DNA of 64,000 bases from Prochlorococcus marinus str. MIT 9312 (GCF_000012645.1 NC_007577.1:1612001-1676000); one strand, 5' to 3'. Positions 49,536-58,485 are shown, counted from the stretch's first letter. Notes: a model not told the origin generated them from the letters alone. Numbers and translations: made by a program.

Positions 49536-50078
49536 TCTGGGAAGATTTCTTGATTTTAATTGACCTTTTTGGTTTGATTCATCTCTTGATTTGGTATTCT
49601 CTTTTTCTGAAGCTCTTTGCCATCTTTCAACTTTGAAATCCATTTCATCTGGCCAATCTTCATCTTTACTCTCTTTCACATAAGGTAATTTTTTTTGCTC
49701 AGTTGTCTGTAAGTTTTTTGGTTGCCTTAAAGATATTGCTTCTAAAGGTCTTTTTGAGTACGGTTTAGCAGATTCATAAGAATTTGATTCTCTAGTAAAT
49801 GTCTTAATATCGCTGTTATCATCGTAAAAATTATCATCATACCAATCATCATTATCTTCATCAAAAAATAAATCTACTTTTTCAGATACCCATCTTCCTA
49901 CTTTTTTAACACTCTTACTTGTTATTCCTTGAAAATCTGAGTTCCTTCTTTTACCTGGCCTAGCACCAGATACTCCATCGACAAATTGTCTTCCAGTTTC
50001 AAAAATTTTATCAACTTGTTTATCAACAATATTTCTATCAAAACTATTTCTAAGATTTCTAATTCTCCTTGAATCCAT
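49515..50078 (-). CDS. Hypothetical protein with alternating charge blocks
   Basis: 187 residues; I do not recognise a family. The sequence has three regions: a basic N-terminal half with MDSRRIRNLRNSFDRN and GARPGKRRNSDFQGITSKS, an acidic Tyr/Trp-containing patch DEDNDDWYDDNFYDDNSD (about residues 93-110), and a Lys/Glu/Arg-rich tail ending PRSRRRRV. It looks largely disordered, with no signal peptide or membrane helix. Such designs often bind RNA, DNA or ribosomes, but that is only inference. Its end overlaps the chorismate lyase gene by 21 nt in convergent orientation. It is about 83 bp downstream of nothing and 83 bp from the SprT-like gene. Confidence 0.6.
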   Translation of the reverse strand: MDSRRIRNLRNSFDRNIVDKQVDKIFETGRQFVDGVSGARPGKRRNSDFQGITSKSVKKVGRWVSEKVDLFFDEDNDDWYDDNFYDDNSDIKTFTRESNSYESAKPYSKRPLEAISLRQPKNLQTTEQKKLPYVKESKDEDWPDEMDFKVERWQRASEKENTKSRDESNQKGQLKSRNLPRSRRRRV

Positions 50079-50161
50079 AAATTATTATGCTTTTTAAAAT
50101 ATAAATTACATTAAAAAAATAAATAATTCCAAATATAGAAACAAAAACACATCTTATATTT

Positions 50162-50689
50162 TTAATCAAACAAAATTAAACAGTTTTTATTCCATGATCC
50201 ATTAAAGAAATTTAAACAACATTTTTTACAGGCAATATTCTTTATTCTTTTCCTATAGAAAAATTTCTCACCACAATTTTGACAAGTTCCTATATATTTT
50301 AATTCTCTCCTTTCAATAGGAAATGAGTGTCTTACAGAAATTTGAAAATTCTTCTCTTTCTCATTAATCTCATTCATCTTTGCTAAGAAATTTGGGCCAT
50401 GTATCTCATTTTTTTTTAATATCCTATCTACCCATGCATGAATCATTTCATGACATAAAGTACTGTTTATTTCACTAGTCGACAATTTACTCAAAATAGG
50501 TTTCGATAAGATAATTTCAGAATCTACAACACCATTCATTCGTTTTCTTTTATAAAAACCAGCAGTAGTTTTTAATCTATTGTCACTCCATCTAACTTTT
50601 ACTAAAGGTTGATTATTAACCGCTAAAGAATTTTCAAAATATTGGCTATTAAATCTATGAAATAAAGGTAAAAGAGGAATTACAGGCAT
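50162..50689 (-). CDS. SprT-like zinc metalloprotease-domain protein
   Basis: 175 residues. The HExxH zinc motif is HEMIH with His80, Glu81 and His84 in the helix STLCHEMIHAWVDRILKK, followed by HGPNFLAKMNEIN, the expected third-ligand region. The C-terminal zinc ribbon has CQNCGEKFFYRK and CKKC. This is the SprT/Spartan-type architecture; eukaryotic Spartan cleaves DNA-protein crosslinks, while most bacterial SprT members are uncharacterised. A role in protein-DNA adduct removal is possible by family but unproven. It is divergent from the membrane-anchored gene at 50775. Confidence 0.85.
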   Translation of the reverse strand: MPVIPLLPLFHRFNSQYFENSLAVNNQPLVKVRWSDNRLKTTAGFYKRKRMNGVVDSEIILSKPILSKLSTSEINSTLCHEMIHAWVDRILKKNEIHGPNFLAKMNEINEKEKNFQISVRHSFPIERRELKYIGTCQNCGEKFFYRKRIKNIACKKCCLNFFNGSWNKNCLILFD

Positions 50690-50774
50690 TATGGATTAAA
50701 ATTAATATTATTTTGACAAAAAAAGCCATCAAAAACGATTTCTTTTCTTAAAGTAATAAAAAACTCAAATCAAC

Positions 50775-51194
50775 ATGGATGCAACACTAGTAAAAGATAT
50801 CGGAATTAAAGCTTTATTAGTTGGCGGAGCAGTACTAGTTTCTTTTTGGACTTTTAATGCAGTCAAATTAGTTATAAGCGCCAGGGGAATTAATCCATTA
50901 GTAAGAAAGTTTTTTGATCAAATAGCTGCTGGCAGAATTGATGCAGCTTATGGTTTAACTACAAAAACCTATAAAACCCATGTTAAGCGCCAAGACTTTC
51001 TTAAATTTTTAGCTAGTTTAAACCTCAATAAATACAGAAATTTAAAATCAGGAAGACCTAGAGTTCAAGAAGATCAAATCATAATAACTTTGAATTTAAA
51101 ATCAGAAGACAAACAAGATGAGCTCCCATTAGATTTTACTTTCGCAAAAACTAACAATGATTGGAAAATAGACAGAATAGCTAAAGTGAATTAA
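50775..51194 (+). CDS. Membrane-anchored protein, NTF2-like (DUF4864-type) domain
   Basis: 139 residues. An N-terminal transmembrane helix (IKALLVGGAVLVSFWTFNAV, about residues 11-30) is followed by a soluble domain: NPLVRKFFDQIAAGRIDAAY, GLTTKTYKTHVKRQDFLKFL, then strands DQIIITLNLKSEDKQ and PLDFTFAKTNNDWKIDRIAK. The helix-helix-strand order with a terminal NDWKIDRI fits DUF4864/NTF2-like proteins that sit at the membrane with the domain on one side. The function is not known. It starts 85 bp from the divergent SprT-like gene and is followed 9 bp later by the DNA ligase gene, likely in one transcript. Confidence 0.75.
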   Translation: MDATLVKDIGIKALLVGGAVLVSFWTFNAVKLVISARGINPLVRKFFDQIAAGRIDAAYGLTTKTYKTHVKRQDFLKFLASLNLNKYRNLKSGRPRVQEDQIIITLNLKSEDKQDELPLDFTFAKTNNDWKIDRIAKVN

Positions 51195-51203
51195 TAATTT
51201 CCT

Positions 51204-52532
51204 GTGAGGCAAAAAGAATTGTTTAAAGAAGAAATAATACATCAATTAGAATTACACCCAAGTAGATTAGATAAAGAAAAAATCATCTCAGAAGCAATGG
51301 AAAATGGTCTAGATGATTTTTTTGAAGGCATTCGTATGGCACTTGATCCATTGGTAACTTTTGGTGTAAAAATTGTTCCTGAGAAAGAGAATGAAAAAAG
51401 TCAAAGTTTTTTATGGAAAGATTTTAGAAAATTAGCAAATAAGCTTATTCAAAGAGAACTTACTGGTCACGCTGCGCGCGATGCAATTCTTGCGGCCATG
51501 GAATCTGCAACAAAAGAAGAGTGGAATGGATTTTATAGACGAGTTTTAATTAAAGATCTTAGATGTGGCGTATCTGAAAAAACAATCAACAAGATAGCAA
51601 AGAAATTTCCCGAATATTCTATTCCTATTTTTTCTTGTCCTTTAGCTCATGACAGTGCAAATCATGAAAAAAAAATGATAGGGAAAAAGCAAATTGAAAT
51701 CAAATTAGATGGTGTGCGCGTCTTAACTATTATTAGACAAAATAAAGTAGAGATGTTTTCTCGTAATGGGAAACAATTCCATAATTTTGGTCATATTATC
51801 TCAGAAATAGAAAACGTCTTAAAAGAAGACCCAGCACCTTATGACTTAGTGCTAGATGGTGAAGTAATGAGCGCTAACTTTCAGGATTTAATGAAACAGG
51901 TACATAGAAAAGATGGCAAACAATCCAAAGACGCAGTTCTCCACCTATTTGACTTATGTCCCCTTGAAAACTTCCAAAAAGGAAGATGGAACACTAATCA
52001 AACAACAAGAAGTTTATTAGTAAAAGAATGGGTAGCAAAACATTCTATGCTTCTAAAACATATACAAACACTTGAATGGGAAAATGTAGATCTCGATACC
52101 ATTGAGGGACAGAAAAGATTTGTAGAGCTTAATAAATCTGCAGTGGAAGGAGGATATGAAGGAGTAATGATTAAAGATCCTGATGCTATGTATGAATGTA
52201 AAAGAACACACAGTTGGTTAAAAGCAAAACCTTTCATTGAAGTCACTTTAAAAATTGTATCGGTTGAGGAAGGCACAGGTCGAAATAAAGGTCGACTCGG
52301 AGCAGTCCTCGTAGAAGGGGAAGATGATGGTTATGAATACAGTCTTAGTTGCGGCAGCGGATTTAGTGATATCCAACGTAAAGAATATTGGTCAAAACGT
52401 CATCAACTCATTGGTCAACTTGTAGAAATCAGAGCTGATGCTAAAACTAAATCCAAGGATGCGGTGGCTTTTAGTCTTAGGTTTCCTAGATTCAAGTGCT
52501 TTAGAGGATTTAAAGCTGGAGAAAAAGTTTAA
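51204..52532 (+). CDS. ATP-dependent DNA ligase
   Basis: 442 residues from the GTG at 51204. The nucleotidyl-transferase active site is EIKLDGVR with adenylated Lys167, matching the K-x-D-G-x-R motif of ATP-dependent ligases rather than NAD+-dependent LigA. Further motifs are MFSRNGKQFHNF (III), YDLVLDGEVM (IIIa), GYEGVMIKDPD (IV) and SWLKAKPF (V). The C-terminal OB-fold domain reads EGTGRNKGRLGAVLVEGEDD. The N-terminal ~160 helical residues form a DNA-binding-type domain of phage/viral size. Bacterial LigA is expected elsewhere, so this is probably an accessory ligase or one of old phage ancestry. Base use does not look foreign. Confidence 0.9.
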   Translation: MRQKELFKEEIIHQLELHPSRLDKEKIISEAMENGLDDFFEGIRMALDPLVTFGVKIVPEKENEKSQSFLWKDFRKLANKLIQRELTGHAARDAILAAMESATKEEWNGFYRRVLIKDLRCGVSEKTINKIAKKFPEYSIPIFSCPLAHDSANHEKKMIGKKQIEIKLDGVRVLTIIRQNKVEMFSRNGKQFHNFGHIISEIENVLKEDPAPYDLVLDGEVMSANFQDLMKQVHRKDGKQSKDAVLHLFDLCPLENFQKGRWNTNQTTRSLLVKEWVAKHSMLLKHIQTLEWENVDLDTIEGQKRFVELNKSAVEGGYEGVMIKDPDAMYECKRTHSWLKAKPFIEVTLKIVSVEEGTGRNKGRLGAVLVEGEDDGYEYSLSCGSGFSDIQRKEYWSKRHQLIGQLVEIRADAKTKSKDAVAFSLRFPRFKCFRGFKAGEKV

Positions 52533-52649
52533 ATTTTAAAAAATAATATTCCACAAACTAGTCAATTAAAAATGTAGTTTTTAAGTCAAAAAACTTGAAA
52601 TCTTAACTATAAAATATAAGAATAACTATCAGGACTTTTTGCGAGACTT

Positions 52650-52802
52650 ATGACAAAGAAAACAGTTTTCAACTACATAAAAACACCTTGTGGACAGGCA
52701 AAGTATATCGAATTAGAAGCCAACAAAACTTTACTAGGTAAATTTAGACTTTTATGGTTTATCTTAATTGCATCTATTAGAGATTGGAATATTAAAGATT
52801 AA
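52650..52802 (+). CDS. Hypothetical 50-residue protein
   Basis: ATG at 52650 to TAA at 52802, 50 residues. It begins MTKKTVFNYIKTPCGQAKYI and continues ELEANKTLLGKFRLLWFILI, ending IRDWNIKD. The sequence has a Cys-Gly turn and a hydrophobic Trp-containing helix (FRLLWFILIASI) that could touch a membrane. I do not recognise it. It fills the gap after the ligase gene, has ordinary codon use, and converges on the TVP38-type gene after 4 bp. There is no other obvious gene in this gap. Too short to be sure from one genome. Confidence 0.4.
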   Translation: MTKKTVFNYIKTPCGQAKYIELEANKTLLGKFRLLWFILIASIRDWNIKD

Positions 52803-52806
52803 ATTC

Positions 52807-53409
52807 TTAGGAGTTTTCAAAATATTCTCTGGAGTATTTAGCTAAGAAATATACAACTAAAAAAGTTGAAATAATTCCAATGATAGTCATATATAAATTA
52901 TTTGGTGATTGCACATTTTTTAAATCCTGGAGACTTTTTGCCAAACCACCTATTGAGCAATAAAAAAAAGTTCCTGGAATTATTCCAAGAAGACCAAGAG
53001 CGAAATCTCTAAATTTAACATTATTCAAACCATAAAAATAATTAAGAATACTGAATGGAAATATTGGCGATAATCTCGCTAAAAAAATTAATTTAAGTCC
53101 ACCTTTTTCTACTAGTTTTTCAATAATACTTAATTTTGGATAACGGCTAAAAAGGTTTTTTAGCTTTTTGGCAAAAAAACTTTTTGATACAAAAAATGAA
53201 ACTGATGCTCCTATAGAAGCGGAAATGAAAACGATAAGTGATCCTAAATATGAGCCATATAAAAAACCGGATAATAAAGATAACCAAGAAGCTGGAAGTA
53301 TTAATAAAACAATTAAAATATAAATGCAAACAAATGAAAAGACGCCAATTCCAGTATTAAAAAAATAAGACAAGTTGTAAATATTTTCTAGGAAGATATT
53401 CATTCTCAA
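52807..53409 (-). CDS. TVP38/TMEM64 (DedA-like) integral membrane protein
   Basis: 200 residues, several membrane helices: GIGVFSFVCIYILIVLLILP, LIVFISASIGASVSFFVSKS, a central amphipathic loop, then ILGLLGIIPGTFFYCSIGGL and YMTIIGIISTFLVVYFL. The VTT-domain hallmarks are PASWLSLLSGFLYG, LIFLARLSPIFPFSILNYF (re-entrant F-x-x-R-x-x-P-x-x-P motif) and GIIPGTFFYCSIGG. Members act as lipid scramblases or transporters of small solutes in other organisms; substrate here unknown. Its ATG overlaps the valS stop by 4 nt (ATGA), so the two are translationally coupled. Confidence 0.88.
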   Translation of the reverse strand: MRMNIFLENIYNLSYFFNTGIGVFSFVCIYILIVLLILPASWLSLLSGFLYGSYLGSLIVFISASIGASVSFFVSKSFFAKKLKNLFSRYPKLSIIEKLVEKGGLKLIFLARLSPIFPFSILNYFYGLNNVKFRDFALGLLGIIPGTFFYCSIGGLAKSLQDLKNVQSPNNLYMTIIGIISTFLVVYFLAKYSREYFENS

Positions 53410-56168
53410 TTCAAAAGTTCGAGTTTTTTAGTAATTCTCTCCATTTGTACCGAACCCTCATTTAATTTAAATCTGCATTCATCAACAATATCTTTTGGAG
53501 CCTTATCAACGAAATTTTTATTAGATAATCTCTTATTTAAATTTTCCAATTCAATAGTCACCTTTTTTAAATCCTTGGTTAACCTTTCCTTTAATGCATC
53601 TATATTTACAAAATCCTGAAAAGGTAAGTAAACCTCTAAATCACTAATTATCCCAGAAAAAGATTTAGCAAACTCTTTTTTATCAACAGCATTAGTTTTA
53701 AAAATAAATACTTCAGAAGATTTAGTTAAGGTTTGAATATCATCAACTAGAATTTTCAAAAAATCAATCAATTCATCATTATCTGAAATTAAGTAAACAG
53801 GAACTTTTTCTGATGGCTTTAGGCCTAATTCAGCTCTCAAATTTCTAATTAATCTAATAATTTCAAAAAGTTGCTGAAAGGAATTATCAAGCTTATTATC
53901 AACAAATTTATTTTCTTGCGTTGGCCATCTTTGAAGAGATAATAATGATTGATCTGGTTTTAGTTGGAGTGCGTGCCAGAGTTCTTCAGTAATGTGCGGC
54001 ATAAAAGGATGAATCATCACCAAAATATCATTGAGCACTTTTATTAAAACTTTTTCAGATAATTGTCTATTTTTAATCTCTTTATTATTAAACCTTTGCT
54101 TAGCAAATTCTACATACCAGTCACAAAAATCATTCCATGTAAATTCATATAATAGTTTCGCAGATTCTCCCAATTTATACTCTTTCAACAAAGCAGCAAC
54201 CTTTATATTTACCTGATTCAATTTCGATAAAATCCACTTATCACATAACTCTAAAGAATCTTCATCACTCTCATTAAGCGAATAATTATTGTTGGAAGTT
54301 TTATTAATTAATACAAATTTAGTTGCATTCCATAATTTATTCGCAAAATTTCTTGAAGCTTCAACAGTTGAAGATGTATCTTTTTTCCTATCAAAATCAA
54401 GCCGGATATCTTGTCCAGCGCCTGCAACTTCACGAATTAAAGCAAATCGCAAAGCATCAGAACCATATTTCTCAATTAAAAGTATTGGGTCAATACCATT
54501 ACCTGAACTTTTACTCATTTTTTTATTATTTTCATCTCGGACTAGACCATGAATATACACATCCCTAAAAGGAATATTATTCGTGAAAGTATTCCCCATC
54601 ATTGTCATTCTCGCAACCCAGAAGAAAATAATATCGAAACCAGTAACAAGAACACTATTTGGATACCATTTTTTAAAATCCGGATCATTTGTATTTGGCC
54701 AACCAAGGGTTGAGAAAGGCCATAAACCACTTGAAAACCAAGTATCCAAAACATCTTTATCACGAACCAATTTAATATTTAATCCAAATTTTTTATTAGC
54801 TTTGATTAAGGCATCCTCCTCATTGCTTGCAACGACATATGGAGTATTTTGTTCTATTGAGTCTTGAGATTCATCTAAAACGTACCATACTGGTATTTGA
54901 TGCCCCCACCATAATTGCCTACTGATACACCAATCATTAATATTCTCTAACCAATCCTTATAAACTTTCTCCCAGCGTGGAGGAATAAACGATGGTTTTT
55001 TAGAATCAATTTCATTAAGACATCCTTGTGATATTTCATCCATTTTCAAAAACCATTGTGTTGACAATAAAGGTTCGATTGGCACCTTACCTCTATCAGA
55101 AAAAGGAACAGTATGTTTATAATCCTCTATCTTTGTCAAAAGGCCTAAGTTATCCAATTCTTTGATAATTTTCTTTCTAGCCTCATATCTATCTAAATGT
55201 TCAAATTTACCTGCATTACTATTTAAAGTTCCATCTTTATTCATTACATTAATCTGTTTTAAATTATGCCTTTTTCCTATGGCAAAATCATTGGGATCGT
55301 GGGCTGGAGTCACCTTGACACATCCTGTACCAAAATCTTTATCAACATGTGAATCAGCAATAATAGGTATTGCTCTATCAACGAAAGGGACTTTTACTTT
55401 GACACCAATAAATTCTTTATATCTATCATCATCAGGATTAACTGCCAAAGCAGTATCACCTAAAAGAGTTTCTGGTCTTGTTGTTGCTACCTCTAAGTAC
55501 TTATCTAACTGTTCACCACTTTCAGAAATTAAAGGGTATTTAAAATGCCATAAATGACCCTTTACTTCTTGCATTTCAACTTCAAGATCACTTACGGCAG
55601 ATTGAGATTCAGGACACCAATTAACTAAATATTCACCACTATAAATCAAATTCTTTTTGTAAAGAATATTAAAAGCCTCAACAACTGCCTCATTTAATTT
55701 TTGATCCAGAGTAAATCTTTCTCTAGTCCAGTCAACTGAATATCCTATCCTTTTTAATTGAGAAACTATTCTGCCACCACTTTGTTCTTTCCAGTTCCAT
55801 GCTCTTTTAAGAAATTCATCTCTTCCAATATCATCGCTTGTTTTGCCTTCACTTTTTAATTGTTTTTCAAGAATAGTTTGAACAGCTATTGAAGCATGAT
55901 CAGTTCCTGGTAAACACAAAACATTCTTCCCTAAAAGTCTTTGAAAACGCACTACAACATCTATCAAAGCTGTATTGAATGCATGTCCCATATGCAAAGA
56001 TCCAGTTACATTTGGTGGCGGAATAACAATACAAAAAGGCTCACCATCATCCTCCGGGTTAGGACTAAACGCCTTTAAACTTTCCCATTTTTCTTGCCAC
56101 TTTTTCTCTACTTCAAAAGGTGAATAATTCTCTAAAGATAATTGATCATTCATCTCTGTCATATGCAA
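53406..56168 (-). CDS. valS: Valyl-tRNA synthetase
   Basis: Class I synthetase that charges tRNA-Val and edits Thr. 920 residues. The HIGH box is HMGH (59-62) in PPNVTGSLHMGHAFN and the KMSKS box is at 550-554 in NKKMSKSSGNG. The CP1 editing domain has TTRPETLLGDTALAV, and WGHQIPVWY and DVLDTWFSSGLWPF are conserved. An anticodon-binding domain and a C-terminal coiled coil (LTKDLKKVTIELENLNKRLS) follow. Starts at residue 1, 3 or 6 (MHMTEMNDQ) are all possible; the shortest starts MNDQ. tRNA-Val(TAC) lies about 450 bp upstream in the same orientation. Gene neighbour: TVP38-type protein, overlapping by 4 nt. Confidence 0.97.
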   Translation of the reverse strand: MHMTEMNDQLSLENYSPFEVEKKWQEKWESLKAFSPNPEDDGEPFCIVIPPPNVTGSLHMGHAFNTALIDVVVRFQRLLGKNVLCLPGTDHASIAVQTILEKQLKSEGKTSDDIGRDEFLKRAWNWKEQSGGRIVSQLKRIGYSVDWTRERFTLDQKLNEAVVEAFNILYKKNLIYSGEYLVNWCPESQSAVSDLEVEMQEVKGHLWHFKYPLISESGEQLDKYLEVATTRPETLLGDTALAVNPDDDRYKEFIGVKVKVPFVDRAIPIIADSHVDKDFGTGCVKVTPAHDPNDFAIGKRHNLKQINVMNKDGTLNSNAGKFEHLDRYEARKKIIKELDNLGLLTKIEDYKHTVPFSDRGKVPIEPLLSTQWFLKMDEISQGCLNEIDSKKPSFIPPRWEKVYKDWLENINDWCISRQLWWGHQIPVWYVLDESQDSIEQNTPYVVASNEEDALIKANKKFGLNIKLVRDKDVLDTWFSSGLWPFSTLGWPNTNDPDFKKWYPNSVLVTGFDIIFFWVARMTMMGNTFTNNIPFRDVYIHGLVRDENNKKMSKSSGNGIDPILLIEKYGSDALRFALIREVAGAGQDIRLDFDRKKDTSSTVEASRNFANKLWNATKFVLINKTSNNNYSLNESDEDSLELCDKWILSKLNQVNIKVAALLKEYKLGESAKLLYEFTWNDFCDWYVEFAKQRFNNKEIKNRQLSEKVLIKVLNDILVMIHPFMPHITEELWHALQLKPDQSLLSLQRWPTQENKFVDNKLDNSFQQLFEIIRLIRNLRAELGLKPSEKVPVYLISDNDELIDFLKILVDDIQTLTKSSEVFIFKTNAVDKKEFAKSFSGIISDLEVYLPFQDFVNIDALKERLTKDLKKVTIELENLNKRLSNKNFVDKAPKDIVDECRFKLNEGSVQMERITKKLELLN

Positions 56169-56258
56169 ATTTTATTTCAAGAACTTTTTTTTTATTTTAT
56201 CTTGGTAGAAGCCAATTAATGAAAATAATATTAGTTTGCAAAAAAAGACACATTCATT

Positions 56259-56600
56259 CTACAAAAGTTTGAAGCCAGAACCGCAGGAACAACGTTTTGC
56301 ATTTTTTGGTGTTGAAATAAGAAATCCACCACCGCTTAAATCACCGTAATAATCTAATTTTAAATCTTTCAGTAAATTACACTTTTTTACATCTGCATAT
56401 AAAGTTACTCCTTCTGTTCTTGAGATAGGAGATCCATTACATGTACCTGGCCTTAATTTAATATGCATCCATCCTTCAGAACAATTTTTATCCTCAACCA
56501 AATCAATTGACATTTCTCCAGGAGAACCTCCAAAAGAAGATTGCCTAGATAGTTCTGAAGCAGCGCTTTGACTGATTGAAAGATTGACGATCTCAGTCAT
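56259..56600 (-). CDS. HesB/IscA-like iron-sulfur carrier protein
   Basis: 113 residues from the ATG at 56600 (MTEIVNLSISQSAASEL). A longer reading from 56645 would run into the tRNA-Val gene and is rejected. The C-terminal Cys pair is KRCSCGSGF, as in the CxCG(x)F end of A-type carriers; a further Cys sits in DKNCSEGWMHIKLRPG, about the place of the first conserved Cys. VTLYADVKKCNLLKDLKLDY and GGGFLISTPKNA match the middle of the HesB fold. Such proteins hold [2Fe-2S]/[4Fe-4S] clusters or iron and deliver them to apoproteins; target unknown. It is about 16 bp downstream of tRNA-Val. Confidence 0.83.
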   Translation of the reverse strand: MTEIVNLSISQSAASELSRQSSFGGSPGEMSIDLVEDKNCSEGWMHIKLRPGTCNGSPISRTEGVTLYADVKKCNLLKDLKLDYYGDLSGGGFLISTPKNAKRCSCGSGFKLL

Positions 56601-56616
56601 TAGAAAATTAATAAAT

Positions 56617-56687
<71 letters not shown>

Positions 56688-56785
56688 TCATAATAAACTA
56701 TTCTAATGGATGAAGTTGAAATATTTATACTAAGTATTTAAATATTTCATGATTGAGGCAAAATTAACTTAATAAAATATATACT

Positions 56786-57625
56786 ATGTGCTCAAACGAT
56801 AGATATAACTTGAAAAAAAATTCCAATTTAGAGACTATAGAGAGCTTTAAAATTTTAATATCTAATATCAAATCTTTAAAAGATAAAGCTTGGGGATGCC
56901 CATGGCAGAAAATACAGTCTCATAAATCGTTAATCCCATTTTTACATGAGGAAAGTAGTGAATTTATAGATGCAATATATGAAAAAAAGGCAGATAAAAT
57001 TTGTGAAGAGTTAGGAGATCTTTTATTACAAGTAATGCTGCATGCTGAAATCGGCTACGAAAACAAAGAATTTGAACTAAATGATGTTATAAAAAATTTA
57101 AACAAGAAAATTATTAATAGACATCCATATATTTTCAACAAAAAAGAAAAAGTATCTTTAGAAAAATCGCAACAGATTTGGGAAAATATTAAAAATTCAG
57201 AAAAAGAAGCACCTCATATTGAATCATCAATTAGTAAAAATTTGAAAGTCAAAAATTTACCTCCAACGGTTGGAACAGACAAAATCACAAATTATGTTAA
57301 AGAATATGGTTTTAAATGGGAGAGTACCGATCAAATTTTTGAAAAGTTAGAAGAAGAGATTAATGAATTAAAGGAAGCAATTAATAGTAAAAATGATTCA
57401 GAAATAAAAAATGAATTTGGGGATATTTACTTTACTCTTCTAAATCTCTCAAACTTTTTAAAAATAAATCCTGAATCAGCTCTTCAAAAAACTAATAAAA
57501 AATTTTTAGAAAGATTTTCAATCATTGAACATCATGCAGGAGATAATATTAAGAAACAAACTCCTAAAGATTTTCAACGGCTTTGGCAAATAGCCAAGCA
57601 AAAACTTAAAAGAAAGAATTCTTAA
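56786..57625 (+). CDS. mazG: Nucleoside triphosphate pyrophosphohydrolase MazG
   Basis: Hydrolyses NTPs/dNTPs to NMP and PPi, clearing aberrant nucleotides. 279 residues with two tandem MazG domains. Domain 1: CPWQKIQSHKSLIPFLHEES with EESSEF and EELGDLLLQVMLHAEI (the E-E-x-x-E and E-x-x-D metal sites). Domain 2: KEYGFKWESTDQIFEKLEEE and KNEFGDIYFTLLNLSNFLKI. It is first in the run mazG-speE-speB. In marine cyanobacteria MazG is also carried by cyanophages; this copy sits in a core setting with an AT-rich 98 bp gap from tRNA-Val. Confidence 0.94.
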   Translation: MCSNDRYNLKKNSNLETIESFKILISNIKSLKDKAWGCPWQKIQSHKSLIPFLHEESSEFIDAIYEKKADKICEELGDLLLQVMLHAEIGYENKEFELNDVIKNLNKKIINRHPYIFNKKEKVSLEKSQQIWENIKNSEKEAPHIESSISKNLKVKNLPPTVGTDKITNYVKEYGFKWESTDQIFEKLEEEINELKEAINSKNDSEIKNEFGDIYFTLLNLSNFLKINPESALQKTNKKFLERFSIIEHHAGDNIKKQTPKDFQRLWQIAKQKLKRKNS

Positions 57626-57632
57626 AAAGCAA

Positions 57633-58484
57633 ATGACTCATATTTCAACATGGATAGATGAATATCATAAAGGCTCAAGATTCGGCCTAAATGGAGAAAT
57701 TTTAATTAAACAAAACTCAAAATATCAAGAAATTATTGTTATTGAAAATGAATATTATGGCAGAGCTTTAATGCTAGATGGGTGTTGGATGACATCATTA
57801 AAAGACGAAAAATATTATCATGAGTGTCTTGTGCATCCAGCATTAAGTAGCATTGACGAAAAATCTAATGTACTAATTATTGGTGGAGGAGACGGTGGTA
57901 CTGCAAGAGAATGCGTTAAATACCCTCAAATATCAAAAATTGATCTAGTAGAGATTGATGAAGAAGTAATCAAAATATCTAAAAAATTTTTAAAAGAAAT
58001 TGGAGGCGAAGCATGGAGTGACAAAAGATTAAAAATTCATATTGATGATGGTGTTCAATGGGTAAAAAAAACAAGAGATAATTTTTACGACGTTATATTT
58101 ATAGATTGTTCAGATCCCTCAGAATTATCAAATTTATTATTTTCAGATTCGTTTTATAGAGAATGCAAAAGAATTCTTACAAAAAATGGTATCTTAGCAA
58201 CGCAAAGCGAATCACCTGAGTCCTTCAAAAATATTCACATAAGTATTTTGAAAACCCTGAAAAAATTCTTTAGAGTCTCTGAAACTATGTATTCTTTTGT
58301 GCCTATATATCCAAGCGGTATTTGGAGTTGGACATTCGCTTCTGAAGAAGTTCTACATTTATCAAAGCGAAATTGCAATGAAGCCCTGAGAATAGAAAAA
58401 AGTTGTGAAATTTGGAATTTAAATTTTCAAAATGCAGCATTCAAAATGATGCCAAATAAAATTGTAAAAGAACTAAATTCATAG
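57633..58484 (+). CDS. speE: Spermidine synthase
   Basis: Transfers an aminopropyl group from decarboxylated SAM to putrescine. 283 residues. Key motifs are YYHECLVHPALS, then NVLIIGGGDGGTARECVKYP (nucleotide-binding loop), then IDLVEIDEEV and DVIFIDCSDPSE, which hold the acidic residues that bind the amine. ILATQSESPE and FVPIYPSGIWSWTFAS are also conserved. It starts 7 bp after mazG and ends 1 bp before speB, so the three are probably one operon; SpeB makes putrescine, the substrate. Confidence 0.95.
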   Translation: MTHISTWIDEYHKGSRFGLNGEILIKQNSKYQEIIVIENEYYGRALMLDGCWMTSLKDEKYYHECLVHPALSSIDEKSNVLIIGGGDGGTARECVKYPQISKIDLVEIDEEVIKISKKFLKEIGGEAWSDKRLKIHIDDGVQWVKKTRDNFYDVIFIDCSDPSELSNLLFSDSFYRECKRILTKNGILATQSESPESFKNIHISILKTLKKFFRVSETMYSFVPIYPSGIWSWTFASEEVLHLSKRNCNEALRIEKSCEIWNLNFQNAAFKMMPNKIVKELNS

Positions 58485-58485
58485 A

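Noticed and set aside
55162-55557. 131-codon plus-strand frame inside valS
   Set aside because: It lies opposite the conserved ValS editing domain and shows no family features.
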